Shown in pieces: positions 28,256 through 38,455 of a DNA stretch of 61,974 bases. The notes beneath the pieces are model-generated. The model worked only from the letters and a program-made list of their open reading frames with translations. It did no database searches and was not told the origin of the DNA. Within the stretch, counting starts at the first letter, position 1; every line of letters starts with the position of its first letter. The DNA is taken from NCBI GenBank assembly GCA_009914555.1, contig WNDY01000022.1, forward strand, positions 1 to 61,974, in the 5' to 3' direction. Origin of the DNA: Xylophilus sp. Its GTDB lineage: Bacteria > Pseudomonadota > Gammaproteobacteria > Burkholderiales > Burkholderiaceae_C. Both the position numbers and the translations under genes were made by a program.

Positions 28256-30367
28256 TCAGGCTTTCAGGTACTCGGACTTGCTGCCCAGCCAGCGCTCCAC
28301 GTGCCGGCGCGCGAGCGCCGGATGGCGGTCGAGCATCGCGGGTGCCAGTTCGCGCGCCCAGGCGAGCAGCGCGGCGTCGGTCTCCAGGTCGGCGAAGCGC
28401 AGCAGCGGCGCGCCCGACTGGCGCGCGCCGAGGAATTCGCCGGGCCCGCGGATCTCCAGGTCGCGCCGCGCGATCTCGAAGCCGTCGGTGGTCTCGGCCA
28501 TGGCGCGCAGCCGGTCGCGCGCGGTCTCGCCGAGCCGGCCGCTGTCGCCGGTCGAATAGAGCAGCACGCAGGCCGAGGCCGCCGCGCCGCGCCCCACCCG
28601 GCCGCGCAGCTGGTGCAGCTGCGACAGGCCGAACCGCTCGGCATGCTCGATGACCATCAGCGATGCGTTGGGCACGTCCACGCCGACCTCGATCACCGTG
28701 GTGCTGACCAGCACGCCCATGACGCCTTCGCTGAAGAGGGCCATCACCGCCTTCTTCTCGGCTGCCGGCATGCGCGAATGCAGCAGGCCGACCAGCACGC
28801 CCGGCAGCGCCTCGGACAGCGCCGCATGGGTCGCAGTGGCGTTGCTGAGGTCGAGTGCTTCGCTCTCCTCGATCAGCGGGCAGACCCAGTAGACCTGCCG
28901 GCCCTGCGCCACCTGCGCCGCGATGCGCGCGACGACCTCGTCACGCCGGCTGTCGACCACGGTCTTGGTGACGATCGGCGTGCGGCCCGGCGGCAGCTCG
29001 TCGATCGTGGAGACGTCGAGGTCGGCGTAGTAGCTCATCGCCAGCGTGCGCGGGATCGGCGTGGCGGTCATCATCAGCAGGTGCGGTTCCAGCCCGCCCG
29101 GGCCCTTGCCCCGCAGGGCCAGGCGCTGCGCGACGCCGAAGCGGTGCTGCTCGTCGATCAGCGCGAGCGCGAGGCGCTGGAACTTCACCTGTTCCTGGAT
29201 CACCGCGTGGGTACCGACGACGAGCGCGGCCTTGCCGCTCTCGACCAGCGCGAGCATGGCGGCGCGCTCCTTCTTCTTCTGGCCGCCGACGAGCCAGGCC
29301 ACGCGCTGGCCGCGCGGCGCGAGCAGCGGCTCCAGCCAGCCCACGAGCTTGCCGAAGTGCTGCTCGGCCAGGATCTCCGTCGGCGCCATCAGCGCGCACT
29401 GCCAGCCCGCGTCGATGCAGATGGCCGCGGCCAGCGCGGCGACCACGGTCTTGCCCGAGCCGACGTCGCCCTGCAGCAGCCGGTGCATCGGCACGCTGCG
29501 CGCGAGGTCCTGCGCGATCTCGGCGCCGACGCGGCGCTGCGCGGCGGTCAGCTGAAACGGCAGCGCGGCGAGCAGCTGCTCGTGCAGCGAGAGGCCGCCG
29601 CCGGCCGGCCGGGCCGCCGCCAGCGTCGGCGCGCGCAGCCGGTCGCGCTCGCGCTTGGACTCGAGCTGCGAGATCTGCTGCGCGAGCAGTTCCTCGGCCT
29701 TGAGCCGCTGCCAAGCCGGGTGCGATTTGTCCTCCAGCGTGGCGAGCGCCACGTCGGGCCGAGGATGGTGCAGGAAGTGCAGCGCATCTCGCAGCGGCCA
29801 CAGCGGCCGGGCGCCGGGCGCCGGCGGCGCGTCGGGCGGCAGCGTCTCCGACAGGTCGGCACGCGCGAGGCCGCTGTCGACCGCGCGGCGCAGATAGGCC
29901 TGCGGCAGCTGCGCGACCGTCGGGTAGACGGGCGTCAGCGCCTCGGGCAGCGGCCCGCCCGCGGGCTGGAACGCCGGGTGCAGCATCTGCCGGCCGACAA
30001 AGCCGCCGCGCACCTCGCCGCGCGCGCGGATCTGCGCACCCTCGGCCAGCGTCTTCAGGTGCGACGGGAAGAAGGTGAAGAAGCGCAGCTCCAGCGTGTC
30101 GCTGCCGTCGTCGAGCAGCACCTTCAACTGCCGGCGCGCGCCCTGCTGCACACCGCTGTGCACCACCGTGCCCTCGACCTGGGCGGTCTCGCCGTCACGC
30201 AGCCCGGCGATCGGGCGGATGCGCGTCTCGTCCTCGTAGCGCAGCGGCAGGTGCAGCGCGAGGTCGATGTCGCGCACCAGGCCGAGCTTGATCAGCGCCT
30301 TGCGGGCGGGCGACAGCGGCCTGGCACCAGAAGGGGACGGCGGGGGGGCGGGCGCGGCAGCAGGCAT
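28256..30367 (-). CDS. recG: ATP-dependent DNA helicase RecG, 703 aa
   Basis: RecG reverses stalled forks and branch-migrates junctions. The N-terminal wedge/OB region (LRYEDETRIRPIAGLRDGET) precedes helicase domains with Walker A LQGDVGSGKTVVAALAA, the DEQH box LIDEQHRFGV, motif TATPIPRTLAMS, and the C-terminal motifs VIEVGVDVPNAS and QLRGRVGRG. Length is normal. The start MPAAAPAPPPSP is the longest ATG, and the Pro/Ala-rich leader of about 18 aa may be longer than the true N-terminus. No lesion. Confidence 0.94.
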   Translation of the reverse strand: MPAAAPAPPPSPSGARPLSPARKALIKLGLVRDIDLALHLPLRYEDETRIRPIAGLRDGETAQVEGTVVHSGVQQGARRQLKVLLDDGSDTLELRFFTFFPSHLKTLAEGAQIRARGEVRGGFVGRQMLHPAFQPAGGPLPEALTPVYPTVAQLPQAYLRRAVDSGLARADLSETLPPDAPPAPGARPLWPLRDALHFLHHPRPDVALATLEDKSHPAWQRLKAEELLAQQISQLESKRERDRLRAPTLAAARPAGGGLSLHEQLLAALPFQLTAAQRRVGAEIAQDLARSVPMHRLLQGDVGSGKTVVAALAAAICIDAGWQCALMAPTEILAEQHFGKLVGWLEPLLAPRGQRVAWLVGGQKKKERAAMLALVESGKAALVVGTHAVIQEQVKFQRLALALIDEQHRFGVAQRLALRGKGPGGLEPHLLMMTATPIPRTLAMSYYADLDVSTIDELPPGRTPIVTKTVVDSRRDEVVARIAAQVAQGRQVYWVCPLIEESEALDLSNATATHAALSEALPGVLVGLLHSRMPAAEKKAVMALFSEGVMGVLVSTTVIEVGVDVPNASLMVIEHAERFGLSQLHQLRGRVGRGAAASACVLLYSTGDSGRLGETARDRLRAMAETTDGFEIARRDLEIRGPGEFLGARQSGAPLLRFADLETDAALLAWARELAPAMLDRHPALARRHVERWLGSKSEYLKA

Positions 30368-30485
30368 CGGTGGGCCGATTCTGCCCGCGCCCGGTGCCGC
30401 CGCAGGCGAAAGCAGGTCTCTTCCGGTGTATAGGCTTGCAGCGCATGATTTTCATCCGCTGTAAGGCTCTATACCAGGGGGTATA

Positions 30486-31598
30486 TCAACTTGTCCGGCG
30501 ATAGTGCGCAAGCTTGTCTTCGTCGATGTCGAAACCGAAGCCCGGTCCGGCCGGCACGACCAGTTCGAATTCCTCGTAGCGCACGCTGCCGACGGCGATG
30601 TCGTCGGTCAGCAGCTGCGGCCCGAAAAGCTGGCAACCCCAGGCCAGCCGCGGCAGCGTGGACAGCAGCTGCGCATAGGCCGAGGTACCGATGGCGCCTT
30701 CGATCATCGTGCCGCCGAACAGCGAGATGCCAGCCGCCTCGGCGATGCCGGCAACCTGCCTGATGCGCGTGAGCCCGCCGTGCTTGACGAGCTTGATAGA
30801 GAACGCATCGGCTGCGGCTTCGCGGGCGAAGGCGAGCGCGTCCTCCACCGTCGTCACGGCCTCGTCGGCCATGACCGGCACGGTAAAGCGCTCGGCCAGC
30901 CGCCGCATCGCGGGCAGGTTCCAGGCCGGCACCGGCTGTTCCACCGCGTCGATGCCGCCGGCTTCCAGCCGCGCGATGCCCCAGCTCGCGGTGGCCTCGT
31001 CCCAGCCCTGATTGACGTCCACGCGCACGCTGGCGCGGTCGCCCAGCGCACGCTTGACGGCCAGCGCCCGGGCCACATTCTCGGCCGGGTCGCCCTGGCC
31101 GATCTTCACGAGAAAGAGGCGGTGCGTGCGCGCCTCCAGCCGGGTCTCCGCCTCGGCGATATCGCGCTCCACATCGCCGTTGCCCAGCACCCAGAGCACC
31201 GGCAGTCGCGACAGCACCGTGCCGCCGAACAGCTCGGACACCGGCACGCCGAGCGCACGCGCCTTGGCGTCGAGCGCGGCCATCTCGACGCCGGCCTTGG
31301 CATAGCCGTTGCCCTTGATGAGCCGATCCATGCAGATCAGCAGCTCGCCGGTGCGGCGCACGTCGCAGCCGATCAGGTGCGGCGCGAGGCAGGTGTCGAT
31401 CACCGACTTGACTGCTTCGGGCGATTCGCTGCCGTAGTGCGGAATGACCGCGACCTCGCCCGTGCCCTGCACGCCCTCGCCGGTGCGCAGCCGCACGATG
31501 ACGAGCGAATGCGCGTGGATGGTCGCCATGGCCAGCTTGTGCGGCCGTGCGACCGGCAGGTCGACGATGGCGGTCTCGATGGAGGCGATCGTGCTCAT
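30486..31598 (-). CDS. Muconate cycloisomerase-family (enolase superfamily) enzyme, 370 aa
   Basis: The fold is that of muconate- or chloromuconate-cycloisomerases, which lactonise ring-cleavage products. Metal ligands are visible at Asp194 (VRVDVNQGWD), Glu220 (AVEQPV) and Asp245 (VMADEAV), and the second-side lysine is near 269 (FSIKLVKHGG). At the usual KxK site the sequence reads LFLVKIG, so the first lysine (Leu163 here) is replaced while the catalytic one (Lys165) remains. Its start overlaps the YciI-like gene stop (ATGA). Substrate may differ from muconate. The stop adjoins a TATACC dyad at 30470-30485. Confidence 0.85.
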   Translation of the reverse strand: MSTIASIETAIVDLPVARPHKLAMATIHAHSLVIVRLRTGEGVQGTGEVAVIPHYGSESPEAVKSVIDTCLAPHLIGCDVRRTGELLICMDRLIKGNGYAKAGVEMAALDAKARALGVPVSELFGGTVLSRLPVLWVLGNGDVERDIAEAETRLEARTHRLFLVKIGQGDPAENVARALAVKRALGDRASVRVDVNQGWDEATASWGIARLEAGGIDAVEQPVPAWNLPAMRRLAERFTVPVMADEAVTTVEDALAFAREAAADAFSIKLVKHGGLTRIRQVAGIAEAAGISLFGGTMIEGAIGTSAYAQLLSTLPRLAWGCQLFGPQLLTDDIAVGSVRYEEFELVVPAGPGFGFDIDEDKLAHYRRTS

Positions 31599-31909
31599 CG
31601 CGCCGCGGCTCCGGACAGGCGGCAGACGCCGGCCACGTAGGCCTTGCGCCAGCGCGTGAGCCGCACCTCGCGGAACAGCCCGCCGGCATGGAACGGGTCC
31701 GCCGCGATGAAGCGCTCGGCCGCCGCACGGTCGTCCAGATCGACGATGTAGATGCCGCCGCCGGCATCGGCGCCGTCGTCGTCGAGCTTGGCGTCGCAGG
31801 CCAACAGCAGGTGCGCATGGGCGGCCAGGAAGTCGAGGTGCGCCGGGCGCAGCTGCTGGCGCGCGGCCTGGTGGCCAGGCTTGTCCCAGGTTTCGATATG
31901 GAAAGGCAT
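31595..31909 (-). CDS. YciI-like/muconolactone-isomerase-type small protein, 104 aa
   Basis: This small ferredoxin-like alpha/beta protein has the YCII-family layout: an N-terminal strand MPFHIETWDKPGHQAAR, a central HLDFLAAHAHLLLACDAKLD, then GGGIYIVDLDDRAAAERFIA and the conserved DPFHAGGLF. A role as lactone isomerase for the adjacent cycloisomerase would fit the order, but it is inferred from position. It overlaps the next gene by 4 bp. Confidence 0.78.
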   Translation of the reverse strand: MPFHIETWDKPGHQAARQQLRPAHLDFLAAHAHLLLACDAKLDDDGADAGGGIYIVDLDDRAAAERFIAADPFHAGGLFREVRLTRWRKAYVAGVCRLSGAAAR

Positions 31910-31930
31910 CGGGCGTGGCGGAAGATGGGG

Positions 31931-32899
31931 TTATTCGGGTTCGATGCCGGCGCTGCGCAGGATGTCACGGTGGACGTCGAGCTGGCGCCTGACCAGCGCG
32001 CCCAGCGCCTCGGGCGTGGAGGGCGACAGGGCGAACTCCTGTTCGGCGAGCTTCCTGATCACATCCGGCTGCTTCATCGCCGCGCCGAACTCCCGGTTGA
32101 GCACGGCGACCACGTCGCGCGGCATGCCGGCCGGCCCGAACAGTCCGGCCCAGGGCGCGATCGAGAAATCGGGAAAGCCCGACTCCTGCACCGTGGGCAC
32201 GTCGGGTAGCGTGGCCCCGCGCTTGGGCAGGATGGTGGCCAGCGCGCGCAGCCGGCCCGACTGCACATGCGGCAGGCCGGTGCCGGCCGTGGCCACCATG
32301 GCGTCGATGCGGCCTCCGACCAGATCGGTGATCGCCGGCGGCTCGCCGCGGTAGGGCACCTGCGTCATGTCGAGCCTGCTCTGCTGCGCGATCGCGGCGA
32401 ACGACAGCAGCCCGGTCACATTGCCGGCCGCGTAGCTGAGCTGGCCCGGCTTCGAGCGCGCATAGGCCACGAACTCGGGCAGCGTCTTCGCCGGCACCGC
32501 CGCGTTCACGTAGACCAGGAAGGTGTAGCGGCCCACGTCGGTGATCGGCGTGAAATCCTTCACCGGGTCGAAAGGCGGCGCCTTCTTCATCGCCGGCACG
32601 CCGGACATCGGGCTGTTGGTGGCCAGCAGCAGCGTGTAGCCGTCGGGCGCGGAGCGCTTGAGCTCGGTCGCGGCGATCGCGCCGTCGGCCCCGGGTTTGT
32701 TGTCCACCACGATCGGCTGGCCCAGCTTGGCCGACACCTTGTCGGCCAGCACGCGAGCGATCACGTCGGTCGACGAGCCGGCCGGAAAGTGCACCAGCAG
32801 CCGGACCGGCTTGGCGGGATAGCCGGCAGCGGCCGTGGTACCACCGGCGGCGGCCAGGGCGCAGGCAAGCGCGATCAGGATATGGCGGCGTTGTCTCAT
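31931..32899 (-). CDS. Bug/TctC-family periplasmic solute-binding protein, 322 aa
   Basis: Bug proteins bind small carboxylates in the periplasm of Burkholderiales. The start at 32899 follows GAAGGA. After a signal peptide (MRQRRHILIALACALAAAGG) come the family blocks YPAKPVRLLVHFPAGSSTD, VVDNKPGADGAIAATELKR and APDGYTLLLATNS, then MPRDVVAVLNREF near the C-terminus. It heads the minus-strand operon with the YciI-like and cycloisomerase genes. No TctA/TctB membrane partners are present here. Confidence 0.9.
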   Translation of the reverse strand: MRQRRHILIALACALAAAGGTTAAAGYPAKPVRLLVHFPAGSSTDVIARVLADKVSAKLGQPIVVDNKPGADGAIAATELKRSAPDGYTLLLATNSPMSGVPAMKKAPPFDPVKDFTPITDVGRYTFLVYVNAAVPAKTLPEFVAYARSKPGQLSYAAGNVTGLLSFAAIAQQSRLDMTQVPYRGEPPAITDLVGGRIDAMVATAGTGLPHVQSGRLRALATILPKRGATLPDVPTVQESGFPDFSIAPWAGLFGPAGMPRDVVAVLNREFGAAMKQPDVIRKLAEQEFALSPSTPEALGALVRRQLDVHRDILRSAGIEPE

Positions 32900-32988
32900 T
32901 CGTGGTCCTTCGAAGCAGAAGAAAAAGGAATGGACGGATTGTTCGGGCCGGTACGCCATCGGTCCAATGGTAAATTTGGCTGCAATTC

Positions 32989-33003
32989 ATCGATGATGTC
33001 GAT
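32989..33003. promoter_or_regulatory. LysR-type binding dyad between the Bug operon and lysR
   Basis: ATCGATGATGTCGAT is a perfect 5-bp-arm dyad containing a T-N11-A motif, the standard LysR core. It lies in the 122-bp divergent gap, 18 bp before the lysR start, where autoregulation and activation of the divergent operon usually meet. Confidence 0.6.
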
Positions 33004-33021
33004 ACCTCACCTGCTTCGCCC

Positions 33022-33906
33022 ATGGTCGAACTCCGCCACCTGCGCTATTTCGTCGAGGTCGCCCGGCAGCAGCACGTGACCCGTGCGGCCGAGGCGCTGC
33101 ACGTCACCCAATCCACGCTGTCGCACCAGCTCCGCCAGCTCGAGGACCTGCTCGGCACCGCGCTGTTCGACCGCGTGGGCCGCGGCGTGCAGCTGACCGA
33201 GGCCGGCGAAACTTTTCTGAGCTTTGCCACGCGGGCGCTGCTCGAAGTGGAAGGCGGCGCCACCGCGCTGCAGGAACTGGGCAGCCTGGCCCGCGGACGG
33301 CTGCGCCTGGGCGTGATCCACACCTACAACGCCACGCTGCTGCCGCCGGTGGTGGCCCGGTTCGCCGCAGCCTTTCCCGGCGTCCACCTGGCAATCGAAG
33401 ACCTGCCGGGCCTGACGATCGAGAACGGCGTCGCCAACGGCGAGCTCGACCTGGGCATCGCCTTCGCCGGTCCAGTCCGCGACGACGTGGTGTCCGAACC
33501 GCTGTTTTCCGAAGAACTGGTGCTGGCCGTGCCCACCGGCCATCCGTGCGCCGGGCAGCGCGAGATCGCGGCCGCGCAGCTGGCCGGCCTGCGGCTGGCG
33601 GCGCAGACCGGCCGGTTCTCATCGCGTCGGTTGATCGACCAGGCGCTCGGCCGCTGGATTGCCGGTGCGATCCATCTGGAGATGAGCTCCATCGAAGCCA
33701 TGCTGCGCACCGTGCGGCTGGGCAACCTGGCGGCTGTGCTGTTCGAGCGGGCCGTGCCTTCCAGCGCCGAGCTGCTGCGCCTTCCCATCCGCCAGCCCAC
33801 CGTGCGGCGCACGGCGGCCCTGCTCTGGCACGCCGGGCGCACCCGCAGCGCGGCGGCCAAGCGGCTGGCCGGCGAAATCCGGGCCGCAGCGGCCGTGGGA
33901 CAATAG
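33022..33906 (+). CDS. LysR-family transcriptional regulator (CynR-like), 294 aa
   Basis: The N-terminal helix-turn-helix is visible in [20 protein letters not shown] and [19 protein letters not shown]. An effector domain follows ([20 protein letters not shown]). It is transcribed away from the Bug/YciI/cycloisomerase operon, with a LysR dyad in the shared gap, so it should control that operon in response to an aromatic or carboxylate intermediate. Effector not known. Confidence 0.9.
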   Translation: MVELRHLRYFVEVARQQHVTRAAEALHVTQSTLSHQLRQLEDLLGTALFDRVGRGVQLTEAGETFLSFATRALLEVEGGATALQELGSLARGRLRLGVIHTYNATLLPPVVARFAAAFPGVHLAIEDLPGLTIENGVANGELDLGIAFAGPVRDDVVSEPLFSEELVLAVPTGHPCAGQREIAAAQLAGLRLAAQTGRFSSRRLIDQALGRWIAGAIHLEMSSIEAMLRTVRLGNLAAVLFERAVPSSAELLRLPIRQPTVRRTAALLWHAGRTRSAAAKRLAGEIRAAAAVGQ

Positions 33907-33958
33907 TGGGTTTTCCCCCATCCGCCTCTTGGCACGGACGCGTCCCGTCCTCAAGTCC

Positions 33959-35062
33959 ATGACCGCACCGCACTCCTGCGACGCCGCCCGCGCCTTCACT
34001 GTCGGCGACTTCGACTTCGACCTCCCCCCCGAACTGATCGCCCAGCACCCCGCCGCCGAGCGCAGCGCCTCGCGCCTGCTCGACGGCCGCGGCGATGCGC
34101 CGGCGGACCGCTTCTTCCGCGACCTCCCGGGCCTGCTGCGCGCCGGCGACCTGCTGGTCTTCAACGACACCAAGGTCGTGCATGCGCGCCTGTTCGGCGA
34201 TAAGCCCACCGGGGGCAGGCTGGAGCTGCTCGTGGAGCGCGTGCTGCTCGGCAACGAGGTGGCCGCGCACATGAAGGTCAGCAAGAAGCCGCGGCCCGGC
34301 ACCGTGCTGCGCATGGACGGAGGGTTCATGGCGACGCTGCTGGGCCGCTGGCCCGATGCCGAGGGCCCGCTGTTTCGCCTGCGCTTCGATGGCGCGCCGG
34401 GCGAGACGCCCTACGACCTCATGGAGCGCCACGGCCATGTGCCGCTGCCGCCGTACATCACGCATGCCGACGGTGCCGAGGACGCCGAGCGCTACCAGAC
34501 CGTCTTCGCCCGCGTGCCCGGCGCCGTGGCCGCGCCCACGGCCGCGTTGCACTTCGACGAGGGCGTGCTGGCCGCGCTCGACGCGCAGGGTGTGCGGCGC
34601 GCCGCCGTCACGCTGCACGTGGGCGCCGGCACCTTCCAGCCGGTCAAGGTCGACAACATCGCCGACCACCGCATGCACCACGAACGCTACCAGGTGCCCG
34701 CCGCCACCCAGGCCGCGATTGCGGAAACCCGCGCGCGCGGCGGCCGCATCGTCGCCGTCGGCACGACCAGCGTGCGCACGCTCGAATCCTGGGCCAGGAG
34801 CGGCCTGGCCGAGGGCGACACCAACATCTTCATCACGCCCGGCTTCGACTGGAAGGTGGTGGACCTGCTCGTGACCAACTTCCACCTGCCCAGAAGCACG
34901 CTGATGATGCTGGTCAGCGCCTTCGCCGGCCATGCGCGGGTGATGGCGCTCTATGCGCATGCGATCCGCGAGCGGTATCGCTTCTTCAGCTATGGGGATG
35001 CGATGCTGCTGGAACGCTCGTCACCACCTTCTGAGTGCACAATGGCTTCGCGCCGGCAATAG
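33959..35062 (+). CDS. queA: tRNA preQ1(34) S-adenosylmethionine ribosyltransferase-isomerase QueA, 367 aa
   Basis: QueA adds the epoxycyclopentane ring precursor during queuosine synthesis. The start at 33959 gives a leader before [20 protein letters not shown]; family blocks [30 protein letters not shown] and [20 protein letters not shown] are intact. The family usually ends around [10 protein letters not shown]. Here the frame continues about 14 more residues ([14 protein letters not shown]) before a stop at 35060, which suggests the original stop was lost in a rearrangement with foreign DNA downstream. Probably still functional. Confidence 0.92.
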   Translation: MTAPHSCDAARAFTVGDFDFDLPPELIAQHPAAERSASRLLDGRGDAPADRFFRDLPGLLRAGDLLVFNDTKVVHARLFGDKPTGGRLELLVERVLLGNEVAAHMKVSKKPRPGTVLRMDGGFMATLLGRWPDAEGPLFRLRFDGAPGETPYDLMERHGHVPLPPYITHADGAEDAERYQTVFARVPGAVAAPTAALHFDEGVLAALDAQGVRRAAVTLHVGAGTFQPVKVDNIADHRMHHERYQVPAATQAAIAETRARGGRIVAVGTTSVRTLESWARSGLAEGDTNIFITPGFDWKVVDLLVTNFHLPRSTLMMLVSAFAGHARVMALYAHAIRERYRFFSYGDAMLLERSSPPSECTMASRRQ

Positions 35063-35083
35063 CAAAACGGCCGAAGGATCAAC

Positions 35084-35245
35084 ATGCTGACACGCTTGAA
35101 AGTTATGGGCTTCAAGAACCTGCGAGAAGTCGATCTCCAGTTCGGCTTATTCACCTGCATCGCAGGCACGAACGGCGTTGGCAAATCCAACCTTTTCGAT
35201 GCCATCACGCTGCTCAGCGACTGGGCGTCCATGCCTATTGCGTGA
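35084..35245 (+). pseudogene. AAA-family (RecF/OLD-like) ATPase, N-terminal stub of 53 aa
   Basis: An ATG at 35084 after CCGAAGGATC opens MLTRLKVMGFKNLREVDLQF, followed by Walker A in AGTNGVGKSNLFDAITLLSD, the classic start of SMC/RecF/OLD-type ATPases found in defence and repair systems. Homology stops after LLSDWAS and the frame ends at 35243, so the rest is deleted. It lies with an orphan AbrB-like gene between queA and tgt, a place where unrelated DNA has been inserted and trimmed. Confidence 0.8.
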
Positions 35246-36676
<1,431 letters not shown>

Positions 36677-36875
36677 ACCTCACATACTCCCTGGCCTACC
36701 ATCCTACATCGCCCGGATCGCGGGCGCTGTGAGCATATACCACGGCACCCTGCCATCGGCGCCGATGGCTTGCCATGAACGGGCGTGATGGCACGATAAC
36801 GAATCGCCGTCTTCACAGCCCCGGCGGGCTTCCGAACAATGCGGGCTCCTTCCCGACGAGCCCCGCACCGATTCC

Positions 36876-38417
36876 ATGCCCGCCCCGGCGCCCCACATCC
36901 TGCTGCTGGCCGACCAGCTCACGCCCCGCGCGCTCTCCGCCTACGGCAACCGCGTGACGCGCACGCCCCACATCGACCGCCTGGCCGCCGGCGGCGTGGT
37001 GTTCGATGCGGCCTATTGCCCCAGCCCGCTGTGCGCGCCCTCGCGCTACGGCCTGCTCGCGGGCCGGCTGCCCTCGCGCTTCGGCGGCTTCGACAACGCC
37101 TCCGAGATGCCGTCGGAGGTGCCGACCATCGCCCACCACCTGCGCGCGCGCGGCTGGCGGACCATCCTGTCGGGCAAGATGCACTTCGGCGGCCCCAACC
37201 AGCTCCACGGCTTCGAGGAGCGGCTCACCACCGACATCTACCCCGCCGACTTCGGCTGGACGCCCGACTGGTCGCAGCCCGGCGTGCGCGAGCCCTGGTA
37301 CCACAACCCCGCCTCGATCGAGCAGGCCGGCACCTGCATCCGCAGCAACCAGCTCGACTTCGACGACGAGGTGGTCTTCCGCGCGCGCCGCAAGCTGTTC
37401 GAGATCGCCCGCTCCGGCACGCAGCAGCCGTTCTTCCTCACGGTCTCGCTGACACATCCGCACGACCCCTACGCGATCACCGAGCCCTACTGGAACCTCT
37501 ACCGCGACGAGGACATCGACCTGCCGCGCGTGCCGCAGTCCGCCGTCGCCGACGACCCGCATTCGCGCCGCATCCGCGCCGCCTGCCTGCTCGACCGCCG
37601 CCCGCCCACCGCGCAGCAGGTCAGGAACGCGCGCCGCGCCTACTACGGCGCCATCTCCTATGTGGACGACCAAATCGGCACGCTGCTGCACACGCTGGAG
37701 CAGACCGGCCAGGCCGCAGACACCATCGTCGTGCTGGCCAGCGACCACGGCGACATGCTCGGCGAGCGGGGCCTTTGGTACAAGATGAGCTTCTTCGAGG
37801 GCGCCGCGCGCGTGCCGCTGATCGTGCATGCGCCCGCGCGCTTCGCGCCGCAGCGGGTGGCGTCTGCGGTCTCGACCATCGACCTGCTGCCCACGCTCGA
37901 CGCGCTCGCCGCCGGCGGCGGCGCGCCCGGCCCGGCCGCGGCCGACGTCGAGGGCCGCAGCCTGCTGCCGCACCTGCGCGGCGAGGCTGGCGGCCACGAC
38001 GAAGCCTTCGCCGAATACCTCGGCGAGGGCGCGATCGCGCCGCTGGTGATGATCCGCCGCGGCCGCTTCAAGTACATCCACTCGCCGGCCGACCCCGACC
38101 TGCTGCTCGACCTCGCGGCCGACCCCGACGAACTGTACAACCTCGCCGCCGATCCGGCCCAGGCCGCCCGCGTCGCCGCCTTCCGCGCCGAGGCCGCCGC
38201 GCACTGGGACCTGCCCGCGCTGCACCGCCGCGTGCTGGAGAGCCAGCGGCAGCGCCGCCTCGTCTTCCAGGCCGAGGCCCGGGGCCGCGTCGCCAGCTGG
38301 GACTACCAGCCGGTCGAGGACGCGAGCCGCCAGTACGTGCGCCGCCACCTCGACCTCGACACGATCGAGGCGCAGGCCCGCTATCCCGCCGTGCCACCCG
38401 CCGTGCCGGCCGCCTGA
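36876..38417 (+). CDS. betC: Choline-sulfatase, 513 aa
   Basis: BetC releases choline from choline-O-sulfate, an osmolyte and sulfur store of plants and fungi. The sulfatase signature is at residues 51-57 (PLCAPSR), with Cys53 to be converted to formylglycine. Metal and active-site blocks include LLLADQLTP, LSGKMHFGGPNQLHGFEERL and VVLASDHGDMLGERGLWYK. The C-terminal DYQPVEDASRQYVRRHLDLD matches the choline-sulfatase extension. There is no signal peptide, so it acts in the cytoplasm. It leads the locus with a TonB receptor and betaine-type ABC genes. Confidence 0.93.
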   Translation: MPAPAPHILLLADQLTPRALSAYGNRVTRTPHIDRLAAGGVVFDAAYCPSPLCAPSRYGLLAGRLPSRFGGFDNASEMPSEVPTIAHHLRARGWRTILSGKMHFGGPNQLHGFEERLTTDIYPADFGWTPDWSQPGVREPWYHNPASIEQAGTCIRSNQLDFDDEVVFRARRKLFEIARSGTQQPFFLTVSLTHPHDPYAITEPYWNLYRDEDIDLPRVPQSAVADDPHSRRIRAACLLDRRPPTAQQVRNARRAYYGAISYVDDQIGTLLHTLEQTGQAADTIVVLASDHGDMLGERGLWYKMSFFEGAARVPLIVHAPARFAPQRVASAVSTIDLLPTLDALAAGGGAPGPAAADVEGRSLLPHLRGEAGGHDEAFAEYLGEGAIAPLVMIRRGRFKYIHSPADPDLLLDLAADPDELYNLAADPAQAARVAAFRAEAAAHWDLPALHRRVLESQRQRRLVFQAEARGRVASWDYQPVEDASRQYVRRHLDLDTIEAQARYPAVPPAVPAA

Positions 38418-38455
38418 ACCCCCAGCAGAACCCCCCTCTTTTTCCACGACCGACC

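Noticed and set aside
28301..30433. 710-codon plus-strand frame opposite recG
   Set aside because: recG on the minus strand has all helicase motifs; the opposite frame has none and is rich in Gln/Arg/Ala.
32266..33079. Plus-strand frame opposite the Bug gene and reaching into lysR
   Set aside because: It opposes a Bug protein with signal peptide and family motifs; its composition is typical of antisense GC-rich frames.
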